A stretch of 24,243 nt of DNA from Pseudomonadota bacterium (GTDB taxonomy: Bacteria; SAR324; XYD2-FULL-50-16; JAHJRI01): contig JAKSDL010000856.1 of NCBI GenBank assembly GCA_022360105.1, forward strand, positions 1 through 24,243, in the 5' to 3' direction. The notes beneath the pieces were generated by a model that worked only from the letters and a program-made list of their open reading frames with translations, did no database searches and had not been told where the DNA came from. Both the position numbers and the translations under genes were made by a program. Shown piece by piece: positions 1 through 6,975 of this stretch. Positions within the stretch are counted from its first letter, which is position 1, and the number at the start of each line of letters is the position of its first letter.

Positions 1-725
1 CCTTTAAATCCGTGGATGGGTGCGGTAATATACTCATCAAATTCTCTAAACGTCTTGAGCTTATCAATTTGATCCTCGGACAGGGAGATATAATCTGAGT
101 AATCAAGCAAACTCATTTTCTTTTTGATATTGTTTTTCAAAAAGGACATCAAATACTTCTGATAGACCCGGGAAAATCCTGTTTCCAGTTTTGCAGCGCA
201 GCTATCCAGTTTGAAAGGCACAGAGACAGCTATGGCTGCCCTAAGAGGATTGTGCTCCTTTTTTTCTCCCTGGTATTTTAACAAAGCATTGCCTCCCAGC
301 GAAAATCCGATTGCAAACAAAGGGGCTTTGGGAAATCTTTTCTTCAAATAGCGCAGCAAGAAATCAGTATCAGATGTATCGCCCGAATGATAACGCCTGA
401 TTTTTTTATTGGGTTCCCCGCTGCATCCCCGGAAATGCATAAGGATGGCAACCCAGCCTTCTTTCCTGGCTGCCCTGAATAGTCTTTTGATATAGGGTGA
501 TTCTACCGATCCTTCAAGACCGTGGAACAGGACCAAAACAGGGCTGGTACAATTACCGACAGGTATAGCCGACCAGGCTAGATCCAAAAAATCCCCGTCT
601 TCTGTCTCCAGTCTTTGGGGAATAAATGAAATCTGCTGCAGTCTTTCGATAATTGTTGGCCAAAACGTTTGTATGTGCGCATTTTTCCCCCATTTGCAGG
701 GTTCAAAACTGCTTTGTTTAATCAT
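1..725 (-). CDS. yheT: YheT-family alpha/beta-fold hydrolase (3' part cut by window edge)
   Basis: The open frame starts at an ATG at 725 and runs off the left edge, so 241 residues are visible of a family usually about 320-340 long. Hallmarks of the YheT/COG0429 clade are present: a WGKNAHIQT-like N-terminal segment (11-20), the oxyanion-loop motif HGLEGS (68-73), RGCSGEPN (99-106) and the nucleophile elbow GFSLGGN with the likely catalytic Ser at 142. The catalytic Asp and His would lie beyond the edge. Family members are cytosolic esterase-like hydrolases whose natural substrate is not settled. It lies 46 bases downstream of a small secreted-protein gene on the same strand and may be co-transcribed with it. 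The ribosome binding site is weak (GAGA). The family call is firm; the cellular role is not. Confidence 0.9.
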   Translation of the reverse strand, partial: MIKQSSFEPCKWGKNAHIQTFWPTIIERLQQISFIPQRLETEDGDFLDLAWSAIPVGNCTSPVLVLFHGLEGSVESPYIKRLFRAARKEGWVAILMHFRGCSGEPNKKIRRYHSGDTSDTDFLLRYLKKRFPKAPLFAIGFSLGGNALLKYQGEKKEHNPLRAAIAVSVPFKLDSCAAKLETGFSRVYQKYLMSFLKNNIKKKMSLLDYSDYISLSEDQIDKLKTFREFDEYITAPIHGFK

Positions 726-771
726 ATTTTTGTCTCGATCAGGATGGATGCTGGTTATCGAATTGCGAAAA

Positions 772-1122
772 TTAATCTAACACCATAAGTCTGGCATCAT
801 TGGCGGCTAAGCCATTTTCGATGTTTTTTGCCAAATCGGGAAAACTGGCAATAAAATCACTCAATGCAATATTTTCTGCCAACATTTCTCCATCGTGAGT
901 TTGAACTGTGTAGGTTAGTCCAAAGTTGCATGAGGAGATTGATACTTTAACAGTGTTCGTTTGCAGAGAACCTATTGCATTATTGCACAAAGAAGTTTTC
1001 CCCAATGGTTCGGCAATTACGAACGCGCTTGGCAAAGTCAATGCAGAGAATAAAGTGGTGCAAAAAAGCAGAAGAAAGATCTGTAAAACAGATGAAGTTT
1101 TTGTGGAGATTTTTTCAGGCAT
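772..1122 (-). CDS. Small exported hypothetical protein
   Basis: The product has 116 residues. A basic N-terminus (MPEKISTKTS) and a hydrophobic stretch at about 12-33 look like a Sec signal peptide, probably cleaved near the ALTLPSAFVIA-E region. The mature part is about 80 residues with cysteines in CNNA and SSCN, which could form a disulfide. The stretch TYTVQTHDGEMLAENIALSDFIASFPDL suggests a short beta-rich domain with a C-terminal helix. A GGAG sits seven bases before the ATG at 1122, supporting the start. I recognise no family. It is upstream of the YheT-like hydrolase on the same strand. Longer frames on the opposite strand here lack any such signals and are shadows. Confidence 0.6.
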   Translation of the reverse strand: MPEKISTKTSSVLQIFLLLFCTTLFSALTLPSAFVIAEPLGKTSLCNNAIGSLQTNTVKVSISSCNFGLTYTVQTHDGEMLAENIALSDFIASFPDLAKNIENGLAANDARLMVLD

Positions 1123-1258
1123 GGTTGAACTCCGATCCGTTGTTTTATTCAGTGAAATTATTTGGAAGCTGGTTAAAAAGTAACGTAATCAGCTTCCAAA
1201 GAAAACAACAAAATCGAAGTGTGTTAAAACACCTTTTGATACTATCGTGGCGGGTGGC

Positions 1259-1471
1259 CTACATTTCGTTTAAAAATTCATCTGCTTCTTTCGTATCATC
1301 CATATTTGGCCAGTTGTCTTGGTTGCCGTTTTCGGATTGAGCTTCCAATTGGGTAATTTTTCCCCCGCCCTTAAGGTATTCTTCTACTGCTTCCGCAATA
1401 AATTGACTATTGGGATCGAAAGAAAGGTGACGCCGACGTCGTCGAATTGGTTTTGTTAACTTGGGTTTCAT
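1259..1471 (-). CDS. Small basic/acidic GGKI-motif protein, copy 1
   Basis: The product has 70 residues and is a clear paralog of the protein encoded at 1903-2112. It begins with a strongly basic arm (KPIRRRRRH). Next come SFDPNSQFI, an amphipathic helix AVEEYLKGGGKITQLE, a polar linker rich in N, Q and D, and an acidic tail EADEFLNEM. The helix followed by GGK and a hydrophobic residue recalls the conserved segment of the RNA-polymerase-binding regulator SutA (EEFLSRGGKV) as I remember it, but the charge layout differs and this link is speculative. No membrane segment or signal peptide is present. The ribosome binding site is weak (GGAATAG before the ATG). Conservation with the neighbour despite the small size supports it as a real gene. 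Confidence 0.7.
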   Translation of the reverse strand: MKPKLTKPIRRRRRHLSFDPNSQFIAEAVEEYLKGGGKITQLEAQSENGNQDNWPNMDDTKEADEFLNEM

Positions 1472-1768
1472 AAGGCTATTCCGAATTTTTTATAAAAAAG
1501 AATGCAAAATCGTGTGTGCAGTCTTAGCGAAAAACATACCTAATTGCGGATTTTTAATTATCAGAAATTAGATTTATAAATTTCAGATAGTTAAAGACAA
1601 ATGCTTTTTCCAGGCTTTTGATTATACAGGCGTTTGAATGGCAATTTGGACGAAAATGGTTTAAAAGTGATCATCTTAAGCCGAAAGTGATTGATTTTGA
1701 AGGAAAATGTTTGATTTGCTGCTTGGGATTTCTCCAGGAGAGATGGGAATCGATTTGATTTAACGAAC
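1472..1768. other. AT-rich non-coding stretch between the two small paralogs
   Basis: No convincing gene is visible. The first ~100 bases presumably hold the promoter of copy 1, but I see no clean -35/-10 pair. A 12-base string GAAAATGTTTGA at 1703-1714 recurs at 2403-2414, upstream of copy 2. In such AT-rich DNA this may be chance or may be a remnant of the duplication that produced the pair. Confidence 0.4.
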
Positions 1769-1846
1769 AAAAAAACGCGACCGGCAATATTCTCAACCCC
1801 CAGGAGTAAGACGTTGTTACAGCACCTTAATATATTGCCGGCCGCG
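1769..1846 (-). terminator. Long-loop hairpin with T7 tail (terminator-like)
   Basis: The arms are 1776-1790 and 1832-1846. Read on the minus strand they form a 15-bp stem (CGCGGCCGGCAATAT with ATATTGCCGGTCGCG, one G-U pair), directly followed by seven T (complement of 1769-1775). The loop is 41 bases and contains CTCCTGGGGG. It lies about 56 bases beyond the stop of the small gene 1903-2112, so it probably ends that transcript. The loop is far longer than in ordinary terminators, which leaves room for a separate RNA function. Confidence 0.65.
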
Positions 1847-1902
1847 ATCTCGAAATATCTTTGTTTTTTTGCCAGGTAGTTTTACGTGGCAAAATTGAGC
1901 GA

Positions 1903-2112
1903 TTATACACCCAGTAGGAATTCATCAGCGTCCAGACTTCCGTCGTGACGGTTCATGGAGTGTTTAAAGCTGGATTCATCCGGTTTTAATTGCTCAATTT
2001 TACCACCATTTTTCAAAAAATCGTTCACTGCAGTTTCGATAAACTGGCTGTCTGGATTAAAGGAAACGGAGCCTTTCCTATTGCGTCGTTTAATTCGGAT
2101 TGAATTTTTCAT
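1903..2112 (-). CDS. Small basic/acidic GGKI-motif protein, copy 2
   Basis: The product has 69 residues and has the same plan as the protein encoded at 1259-1471: basic arm (KNSIRIKRRNRKG), SFNPDSQFIETAV, helix plus FLKNGGKIEQL, polar linker, and tail DADEFLLGV. The shared positions SF-(D/N)-P-(N/D)-SQFI, AV, LK-x-GGKI-x-QL and ADEFL are spread along the whole protein, so this is true paralogy and not shared composition. The ATG at 2112 has a strong AGGAGAG ribosome binding site six bases upstream, better than copy 1, so copy 2 is probably the more highly translated. A terminator-like hairpin follows. The function is unknown. The basic arm would suit nucleic-acid contact and the acidic tail a protein partner, but that is inference. 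Confidence 0.78.
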   Translation of the reverse strand: MKNSIRIKRRNRKGSVSFNPDSQFIETAVNDFLKNGGKIEQLKPDESSFKHSMNRHDGSLDADEFLLGV

Positions 2113-2593
2113 TGTTATCTCTCCTTTTGAATTTTATTTTAACAATTACTGTTGTTCTAAAATCCGACCTTCCTTTTTTCTCTCTTCACTATTGTGAATT
2201 CTTAGTTCCTTATAGAGCCAGAAATGTGCCATTTGAAAAATAGTTAAAAATAACAGTATATTAAAGTTAAATGTTTTAAGAATTCTTCATCTCTGCTTAT
2301 ACAATTCGACCAAAGTAATCGAAAATGGGTGAAAATGATATATTTGAGCGATTTTTTGGTTGAAAATGGCAATATAAAAACACCTGAACTGCTCGATTGA
2401 ATGAAAATGTTTGAATGGGATCAAAGCATGATACTCACTGTAGACACACCCTAGTAGTTTGTTTAATATTCTAAAATTATTTGGCTTTATTTCCCTCGTG
2501 AAACCTTGATCGAAATTTTTTTTTGATCGATTTTCCTGAGTTGTCTTTTCCAATTTGTGTTGCTGTCAATTAATCAAAAATCGATTATTACCA
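2113..2593. other. Divergent intergenic region upstream of the PBP gene
   Basis: This is very AT-rich DNA between the minus-strand small gene and the plus-strand PBP gene, and should hold both promoters. A minus-strand open frame at 2287-2553 (88 codons) shows no ribosome binding site, recognisable motif or typical composition, so I do not call it. GAAAATGTTTGA at 2403-2414 repeats a string at 1703-1714. No clear terminator or RNA gene is visible. Confidence 0.4.
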
Positions 2594-5500
2594 ATGCTCA
2601 AAAAAGTTAACATTAAGCTTAAATACGTTGTTATTACTGCATTTTTTCTGTTTATTTTCCTCCCGATGATATTGGGACTGGTTTGGTTAAACTCTTACGG
2701 AAACTTGTTTCCCGATTCCAAATTCTCCAGAAATACCAAAGAAAGACTGATGCGGAGTCCAACAGTGTTTGTCGATCGCAATAATAAACAACTCGGTTCA
2801 ATTGGGGGGAGTAAGGATTTTCATATTCAGACCATATCGGCTTCTACACATGATTTATCGACCCTGGCAAAAATTTTATTTGCCAAGGAAGACCGTAAAA
2901 TAGGGGAGTTTGACGGCATTCAACATTCAGGATTGATGGGAATTATAGAGGCATCAATGGAGGTGATTTCCTGGAAAGGAAAATTAAGGGCTGTCGTTCA
3001 GACTTTTGGCGGGAATACGCAAGGGGCATCAGGTCTTTTGGAGCAAATAGCGGGAAACTTATTTGCTCATGATAACCACAATCCCTGGTTTCGATCCGGC
3101 ATTTTATCGCAGGTTGAAAGAAAACTGGTAAAGACCATCAATGCTATTCGTCTGGCAAAATTGTATCAGAATTCGGAACAAGTCGTGGAAGACTATGTCA
3201 ATTTAACCTATTCGGCAGGGATGTATCATGGTATCAACGCTTTTATGTTACAACGCTTTAATCGGCCGATTGATCAAGTTTTGGTACCCATTAATTTAAG
3301 CAAGGCTCATCTCACGGATGAAGAAATCAACATTATTAATATGTTGGCTTACTATGTTGGACAACTAACAGGCCCGTCTAACTATGATCCGGGGGCTGCA
3401 CGTAACCCTATTGCCAGATACCGAATTTTAAAAAGGGCTGCTTTTAAAAAAGATCTGGTGTTAAATCAAATGTTTGATCTTGGGATGATCCAGAAAACGG
3501 TGTATCTGAAAGCGAAAGATCGTGAATTGCCTTTTAATCCCGGAACGATAGCCAAAACCAGTTACAATCCAAATATAGAAGTATTAAGACGAGAAACCAT
3601 CGATCAGATTAAAATAAACCTGGGTGGTAAGGTTAAAACAACCCTGGTTAAGGAAATACAGGATTTTGTCTCTTATGAGTTATTAAAAAAGCGGACTGCA
3701 TTGTCAATCAAAGCGACCGGAACATACATTCCATCCCGCGCACCCCTGTTAAAATCGATCAGACCAAAATTATACGGAATATATCGTGTCAAGGTTGTAA
3801 GCAGAAAAGGCAACAGGGTCACTGTAAATCTTGGTATTCGCATTGGTAATCGAAAGGTTGTTATTCCTGAGAAAATTAAAAAAGCTTCCCTGAAATATCT
3901 GGCACCGGGCAAGTACATCTCCGTCGGTATAGATGGTTTTGACAGCAAGGGATTGCCGCAGCTTTCCCTGGTGCAAACTGAGCCTTTTATCAAAGGGGCA
4001 GCTTTGGTGAAGGATCTTTCGAACAGTCAGGTTGTGGCCTTTGGCGGGGGATCGTACTTGAAAGCAGCGATATCTCCGGGGTCGGCATTCAAACCGTTTT
4101 TATTGAAAATGGCTTTTGACTATGGCTGGCAACTGGAAGACCGATTGAACAACGGGTGTTTTCTGAAATACAGAATGTTTGGCGGTCCTTACTATTCCCC
4201 CAAAAATTATGGTCGCTGTGATGAATCAAAAGTCGGATTTGAGCGTTATCCGGAAATAAAGACCGTCCTGAAAAAGTCGATTAACAAACCGGTTGTTTAT
4301 CTGCTGGATCATTTAACGGACCAATTGACCGAAAATGAATTCAGAAACATGGCGGATCGAATTATTAAACCCTACCAGGATGACAGTTTAAAGCCCGGGG
4401 AGTTTGCTTACCTGGTTCGCGGGAAAAGCATCGACTTTTATCGCGTTGCTGAAGATAAAGGAAAACAGTTTGTTGGAAAGATATCGACAGCCAATTTAAA
4501 AAACGAACTGATCTTTGAGCAATTAAAAAGGGAAAAATACCTGGCTCTAAATGAGGAAAACCGCTATCTCGAAGCTGCTGAAGTCTTGGACCAGGGTTAT
4601 CGGGAATTCATGCGCTGGCATGCTGTGATTAATGATGCAAATGAACAGATCAGCAAGCTGAAAGCGGGATTAGAGGCATACAGGGAGGGAAACCTGTCAG
4701 AAAGTTCTTCGAGCCTTGAGGTTGCATCTCTTTATCATTTCTACTACGACGAGAATAAAAACCTGCACTATGATCCATATTCCCGGGATAGAATTGCTTT
4801 TATTAACTGGGAGCTGGTCGACTCTTTTCTCAAGGAACGCAGCTTGGCCGGAACCCTGCTGGGGAAATTCACATTGGATGATCATCAACGCTACGACAAC
4901 TGGGTCGAGGACTACGCTCAACTGCCGGCAGATGAATTTTTTACTGACATGTATTATTTTCACCCCCAGGTACGGGGTCTGGTTAACATTGTACTGTTCA
5001 AAGCCTATCTTTCTGATTTGACGGGGACGGATCAAAAATCCATTTTGGGTGACTATTCATTGCCCCTGGGTACTCATCGGGTCTCCCTGGTCAAATTATC
5101 GGAAATGTACGGTCAGGTGCTGACGTATGAAAAAGACAATGAGGACATTCGTAACAATCGTACTTTTTTCATTGAGCCGGATAAACCTGGTAGTCGGGAT
5201 AACTTTGGCTATGGAAAAGGGGTGGAATTTGTTTTGGATGAAGAAACTGATGTATTTGCCGCAATGAAAGCAGCCCGGCAGGAAAAGGGAGGTACCAGTT
5301 TTCATTTGAAATCCAAGGAGATCGTCGCAGGAAAGACAGGTACCGATCCTAAATACAAAACCTATGCAGCCGTGGTTAAATTCAATGGAACGCCCTATTT
5401 GGTTACTGCCTGGTTTGGACCGGATCATAATAAACATGTGAAACTGGTAAAACCATGGACAGCGGGTTGGACTGCTGCACTGTATGTAGACAAGGTGGTG

Positions 5501-5806
5501 TCAACGATTCAAAAAAGATATGCGGATTTGTTGCCGAAGCGCTTTGAAGATTCCATTGAGTTTGATCCCGATTTTGAATACGATGCAACACCGGATCCTG
5601 AATCTTTACAACCGACAGTCACCGATTCTGCCGACAGCACTCAAAAAAAGGAACCTACGGTTGTATGGCAAGCTGATGGTACGTATAAAATGATTTATGA
5701 GGACGACAAACCTGAGGCTGAGGAAGATTTGGAACCAACCGTTGAAATGGACTACAGTGAAGAGGATATTGACAGGCTAATCGAGAATGAGTCGCTGGAG
5801 AACTGA
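2594..5806 (+). CDS. Class A penicillin-binding protein (GT51 + transpeptidase), divergent and enlarged
   Basis: This protein should polymerise and cross-link peptidoglycan in the periplasm. I chose the ATG at 2594 (1070 aa) because it puts a short basic head and one membrane anchor (about 10-33) at the N-terminus. A TTG at 2555 would add 13 residues including CCC, and neither start has a good ribosome binding site. A GT51-like domain spans about 85-300 (EDR with E99, QGASGLLEQIAGNLF, RKLVKTINAIRLAKLY, VEDYVNLTYSAG). An OB-like insert lies at about 385-465. The transpeptidase follows with SxxK as SAFK (S497), SxN as SIN (562-564) and KTGT (914-917). Oddities: motif I lacks the usual aromatic and His-x-Gly-x-Asp pattern, Lys replaces the second glycosyltransferase Glu of RKxxE, about 350 residues separate SxN from KTG with a coiled-coil-like insert, and the tail is very acidic. 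The transpeptidase is probably active; the glycosyltransferase is uncertain. Confidence 0.9.
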   Translation: MLKKVNIKLKYVVITAFFLFIFLPMILGLVWLNSYGNLFPDSKFSRNTKERLMRSPTVFVDRNNKQLGSIGGSKDFHIQTISASTHDLSTLAKILFAKEDRKIGEFDGIQHSGLMGIIEASMEVISWKGKLRAVVQTFGGNTQGASGLLEQIAGNLFAHDNHNPWFRSGILSQVERKLVKTINAIRLAKLYQNSEQVVEDYVNLTYSAGMYHGINAFMLQRFNRPIDQVLVPINLSKAHLTDEEINIINMLAYYVGQLTGPSNYDPGAARNPIARYRILKRAAFKKDLVLNQMFDLGMIQKTVYLKAKDRELPFNPGTIAKTSYNPNIEVLRRETIDQIKINLGGKVKTTLVKEIQDFVSYELLKKRTALSIKATGTYIPSRAPLLKSIRPKLYGIYRVKVVSRKGNRVTVNLGIRIGNRKVVIPEKIKKASLKYLAPGKYISVGIDGFDSKGLPQLSLVQTEPFIKGAALVKDLSNSQVVAFGGGSYLKAAISPGSAFKPFLLKMAFDYGWQLEDRLNNGCFLKYRMFGGPYYSPKNYGRCDESKVGFERYPEIKTVLKKSINKPVVYLLDHLTDQLTENEFRNMADRIIKPYQDDSLKPGEFAYLVRGKSIDFYRVAEDKGKQFVGKISTANLKNELIFEQLKREKYLALNEENRYLEAAEVLDQGYREFMRWHAVINDANEQISKLKAGLEAYREGNLSESSSSLEVASLYHFYYDENKNLHYDPYSRDRIAFINWELVDSFLKERSLAGTLLGKFTLDDHQRYDNWVEDYAQLPADEFFTDMYYFHPQVRGLVNIVLFKAYLSDLTGTDQKSILGDYSLPLGTHRVSLVKLSEMYGQVLTYEKDNEDIRNNRTFFIEPDKPGSRDNFGYGKGVEFVLDEETDVFAAMKAARQEKGGTSFHLKSKEIVAGKTGTDPKYKTYAAVVKFNGTPYLVTAWFGPDHNKHVKLVKPWTAGWTAALYVDKVVSTIQKRYADLLPKRFEDSIEFDPDFEYDATPDPESLQPTVTDSADSTQKKEPTVVWQADGTYKMIYEDDKPEAEEDLEPTVEMDYSEEDIDRLIENESLEN

Positions 5807-5820
5807 CTGCAAATGGTATT

Positions 5821-5850
5821 TTCCCCGTTGTACTGACGGGGAAGTTTCTT
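5821..5850. terminator. Bidirectional-looking terminator between convergent genes
   Basis: TTCCCCGT (5821-5828) and ACGGGGAA (5836-5843) form a perfect 8-bp stem with a 7-base loop, 14 bases after the PBP stop. GTTTCTT follows on the plus strand. It lies just before the convergent YchF-like gene ends at 5849. The tail is only modestly T-rich. Confidence 0.65.
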
Positions 5851-6868
5851 ACACGTTAAATCTGAAATTAATGATATCTCCGTCCTTTACCGGGTAGGTT
5901 TTGCCCTCCAAACGCACAGTCCCGGCCTTTCTGGCTTCCGCATACGTTTTGGCAGCCATTAAATCATCATAAAAAAGCACTTCCGCCCGGATGAATCCTT
6001 TTTTAATATCGGAGTGTATGACATCTGCTGCATCAACAGCGATGGTGTCTTTTTTAATTGTCCAGGCTCTTACCTCATCTTCACCGACCGTAAAAAAGGA
6101 AGCCAATCCCAATAAGTCATAGGAACGACTGATCACCAGCTCCATGGCAACTTCCTTGATTTGGAACTCCTCCAGAAAATCAGCTGCTTCTTCCTCGGAC
6201 ATTTGAGCCAGTTCATGTTCAAGTTTGCCTTTGATGGCAAGACAGTCTTCTTTTTGAATGGATTCTCCCAGTTCAGGAAGATCGTCATTGTCGTCCGGAT
6301 TGTTGAATAGTACCAGCATCGGTTTCCCGGAAAGAAAGGTGAACCCTTTGAGTACAGGGTTCCCGGCCAATTCGGCCTGCTTTCTCAAGGGGGTTTCATT
6401 TTCAAGACAAACCAGGCATTCCTGAAGCAGGGTGTATTCTTCTTCGTTGTATTTCTTTCCTCTTTGTTTCTCCGTGTCCAGCGTCTCAAGGCGTTTTTCC
6501 ACTACTACCTGGTCTGCAAGCATTAATTCCTGGTCAAGAGCAGCGAAGTCACTATTAACAGTTGCTGTTTCTCCTGCAAAATCCGGAAAATTGCGAATGA
6601 CATGAATTAAAGCATCACAGTCCCTTACCTGGTTCCAAATTGCCTGTTTTCTCTGATCCAGCTTGCCAGGGAGAAAATACTCTACCTGGGCATAGATCGT
6701 TTTCTTGGGATTATACATGTCGCTGAGGATGCCTACTCGATCATCGGGGACTGTTACGGTTCCAATGCGGTTTTCACTCTTGTTTGGTGTTTCCGGGAAA
6801 CTGCCTGTTAACGTTTCAAAAATAGTCGTCTTACCTGAACCGGCAAGGCCGATGATACCTAACTTCAT
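5849..6868 (-). CDS. ychF: YchF/OLA1-family P-loop ATPase
   Basis: Members of this Obg-related family bind ATP in preference to GTP, associate with ribosomes and are redox-responsive. I start at the ATG at 6868 (339 aa) because AGAGG lies just upstream and the protein then opens directly with MKLGIIGLAGSGKTT (P-loop GLAGSGKT at 7-14). The frame is open for 17 more codons but those residues precede the conserved core. The C-terminal half carries the YchF-specific block FFTVGEDEVRAWTI, then VIHSDIKKGFIRAEV, and ends in a TGS-like YPVKDGDIINFRFNV. The P-loop lacks the usual PNVGKS wording, the specificity loop is NNPD where N-x-x-E is typical, and the protein is about 20 residues shorter than E. 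coli YchF. It may therefore be a paralogous subtype rather than the housekeeping copy. It lies 107 bases downstream of the acyltransferase gene. Confidence 0.88.
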   Translation of the reverse strand: MKLGIIGLAGSGKTTIFETLTGSFPETPNKSENRIGTVTVPDDRVGILSDMYNPKKTIYAQVEYFLPGKLDQRKQAIWNQVRDCDALIHVIRNFPDFAGETATVNSDFAALDQELMLADQVVVEKRLETLDTEKQRGKKYNEEEYTLLQECLVCLENETPLRKQAELAGNPVLKGFTFLSGKPMLVLFNNPDDNDDLPELGESIQKEDCLAIKGKLEHELAQMSEEEAADFLEEFQIKEVAMELVISRSYDLLGLASFFTVGEDEVRAWTIKKDTIAVDAADVIHSDIKKGFIRAEVLFYDDLMAAKTYAEARKAGTVRLEGKTYPVKDGDIINFRFNV

Positions 6869-6975
6869 GATTGCCTCTGTTTGATAGTCGAAGGGATTTG
6901 CCTCTGGTCCCGGAAACAATTTCGAAGCTTATGTTCCAGCACCGATGCAAAAGGATTGATTTTCTTTCAGTTGTT

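Noticed and set aside
1210..1240. Small hairpin around GTGTTTTAACAC between the small genes
   Set aside because: The stem is only about five pairs with almost no loop, and no T-run follows. Not distinguishable from chance.
926..1340. Plus-strand frames of 85 and 121 codons
   Set aside because: They overlap the better-supported minus-strand genes at 772-1122 and 1259-1471 and have no start signals of their own.
2287..2553. 88-codon minus-strand open frame upstream of the PBP gene
   Set aside because: No ribosome binding site, no recognisable motif, and a composition (many His, Phe, Ile, Lys) expected from AT-rich non-coding DNA. It would occupy the promoter region of the PBP gene.
2555..2593. 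TTG start adding 13 residues to the PBP
   Set aside because: The extra residues (CCCQLIKNRLLP) are not needed for the membrane anchor and no Shine-Dalgarno supports the TTG. The ATG at 2594 is preferred, though not proven.
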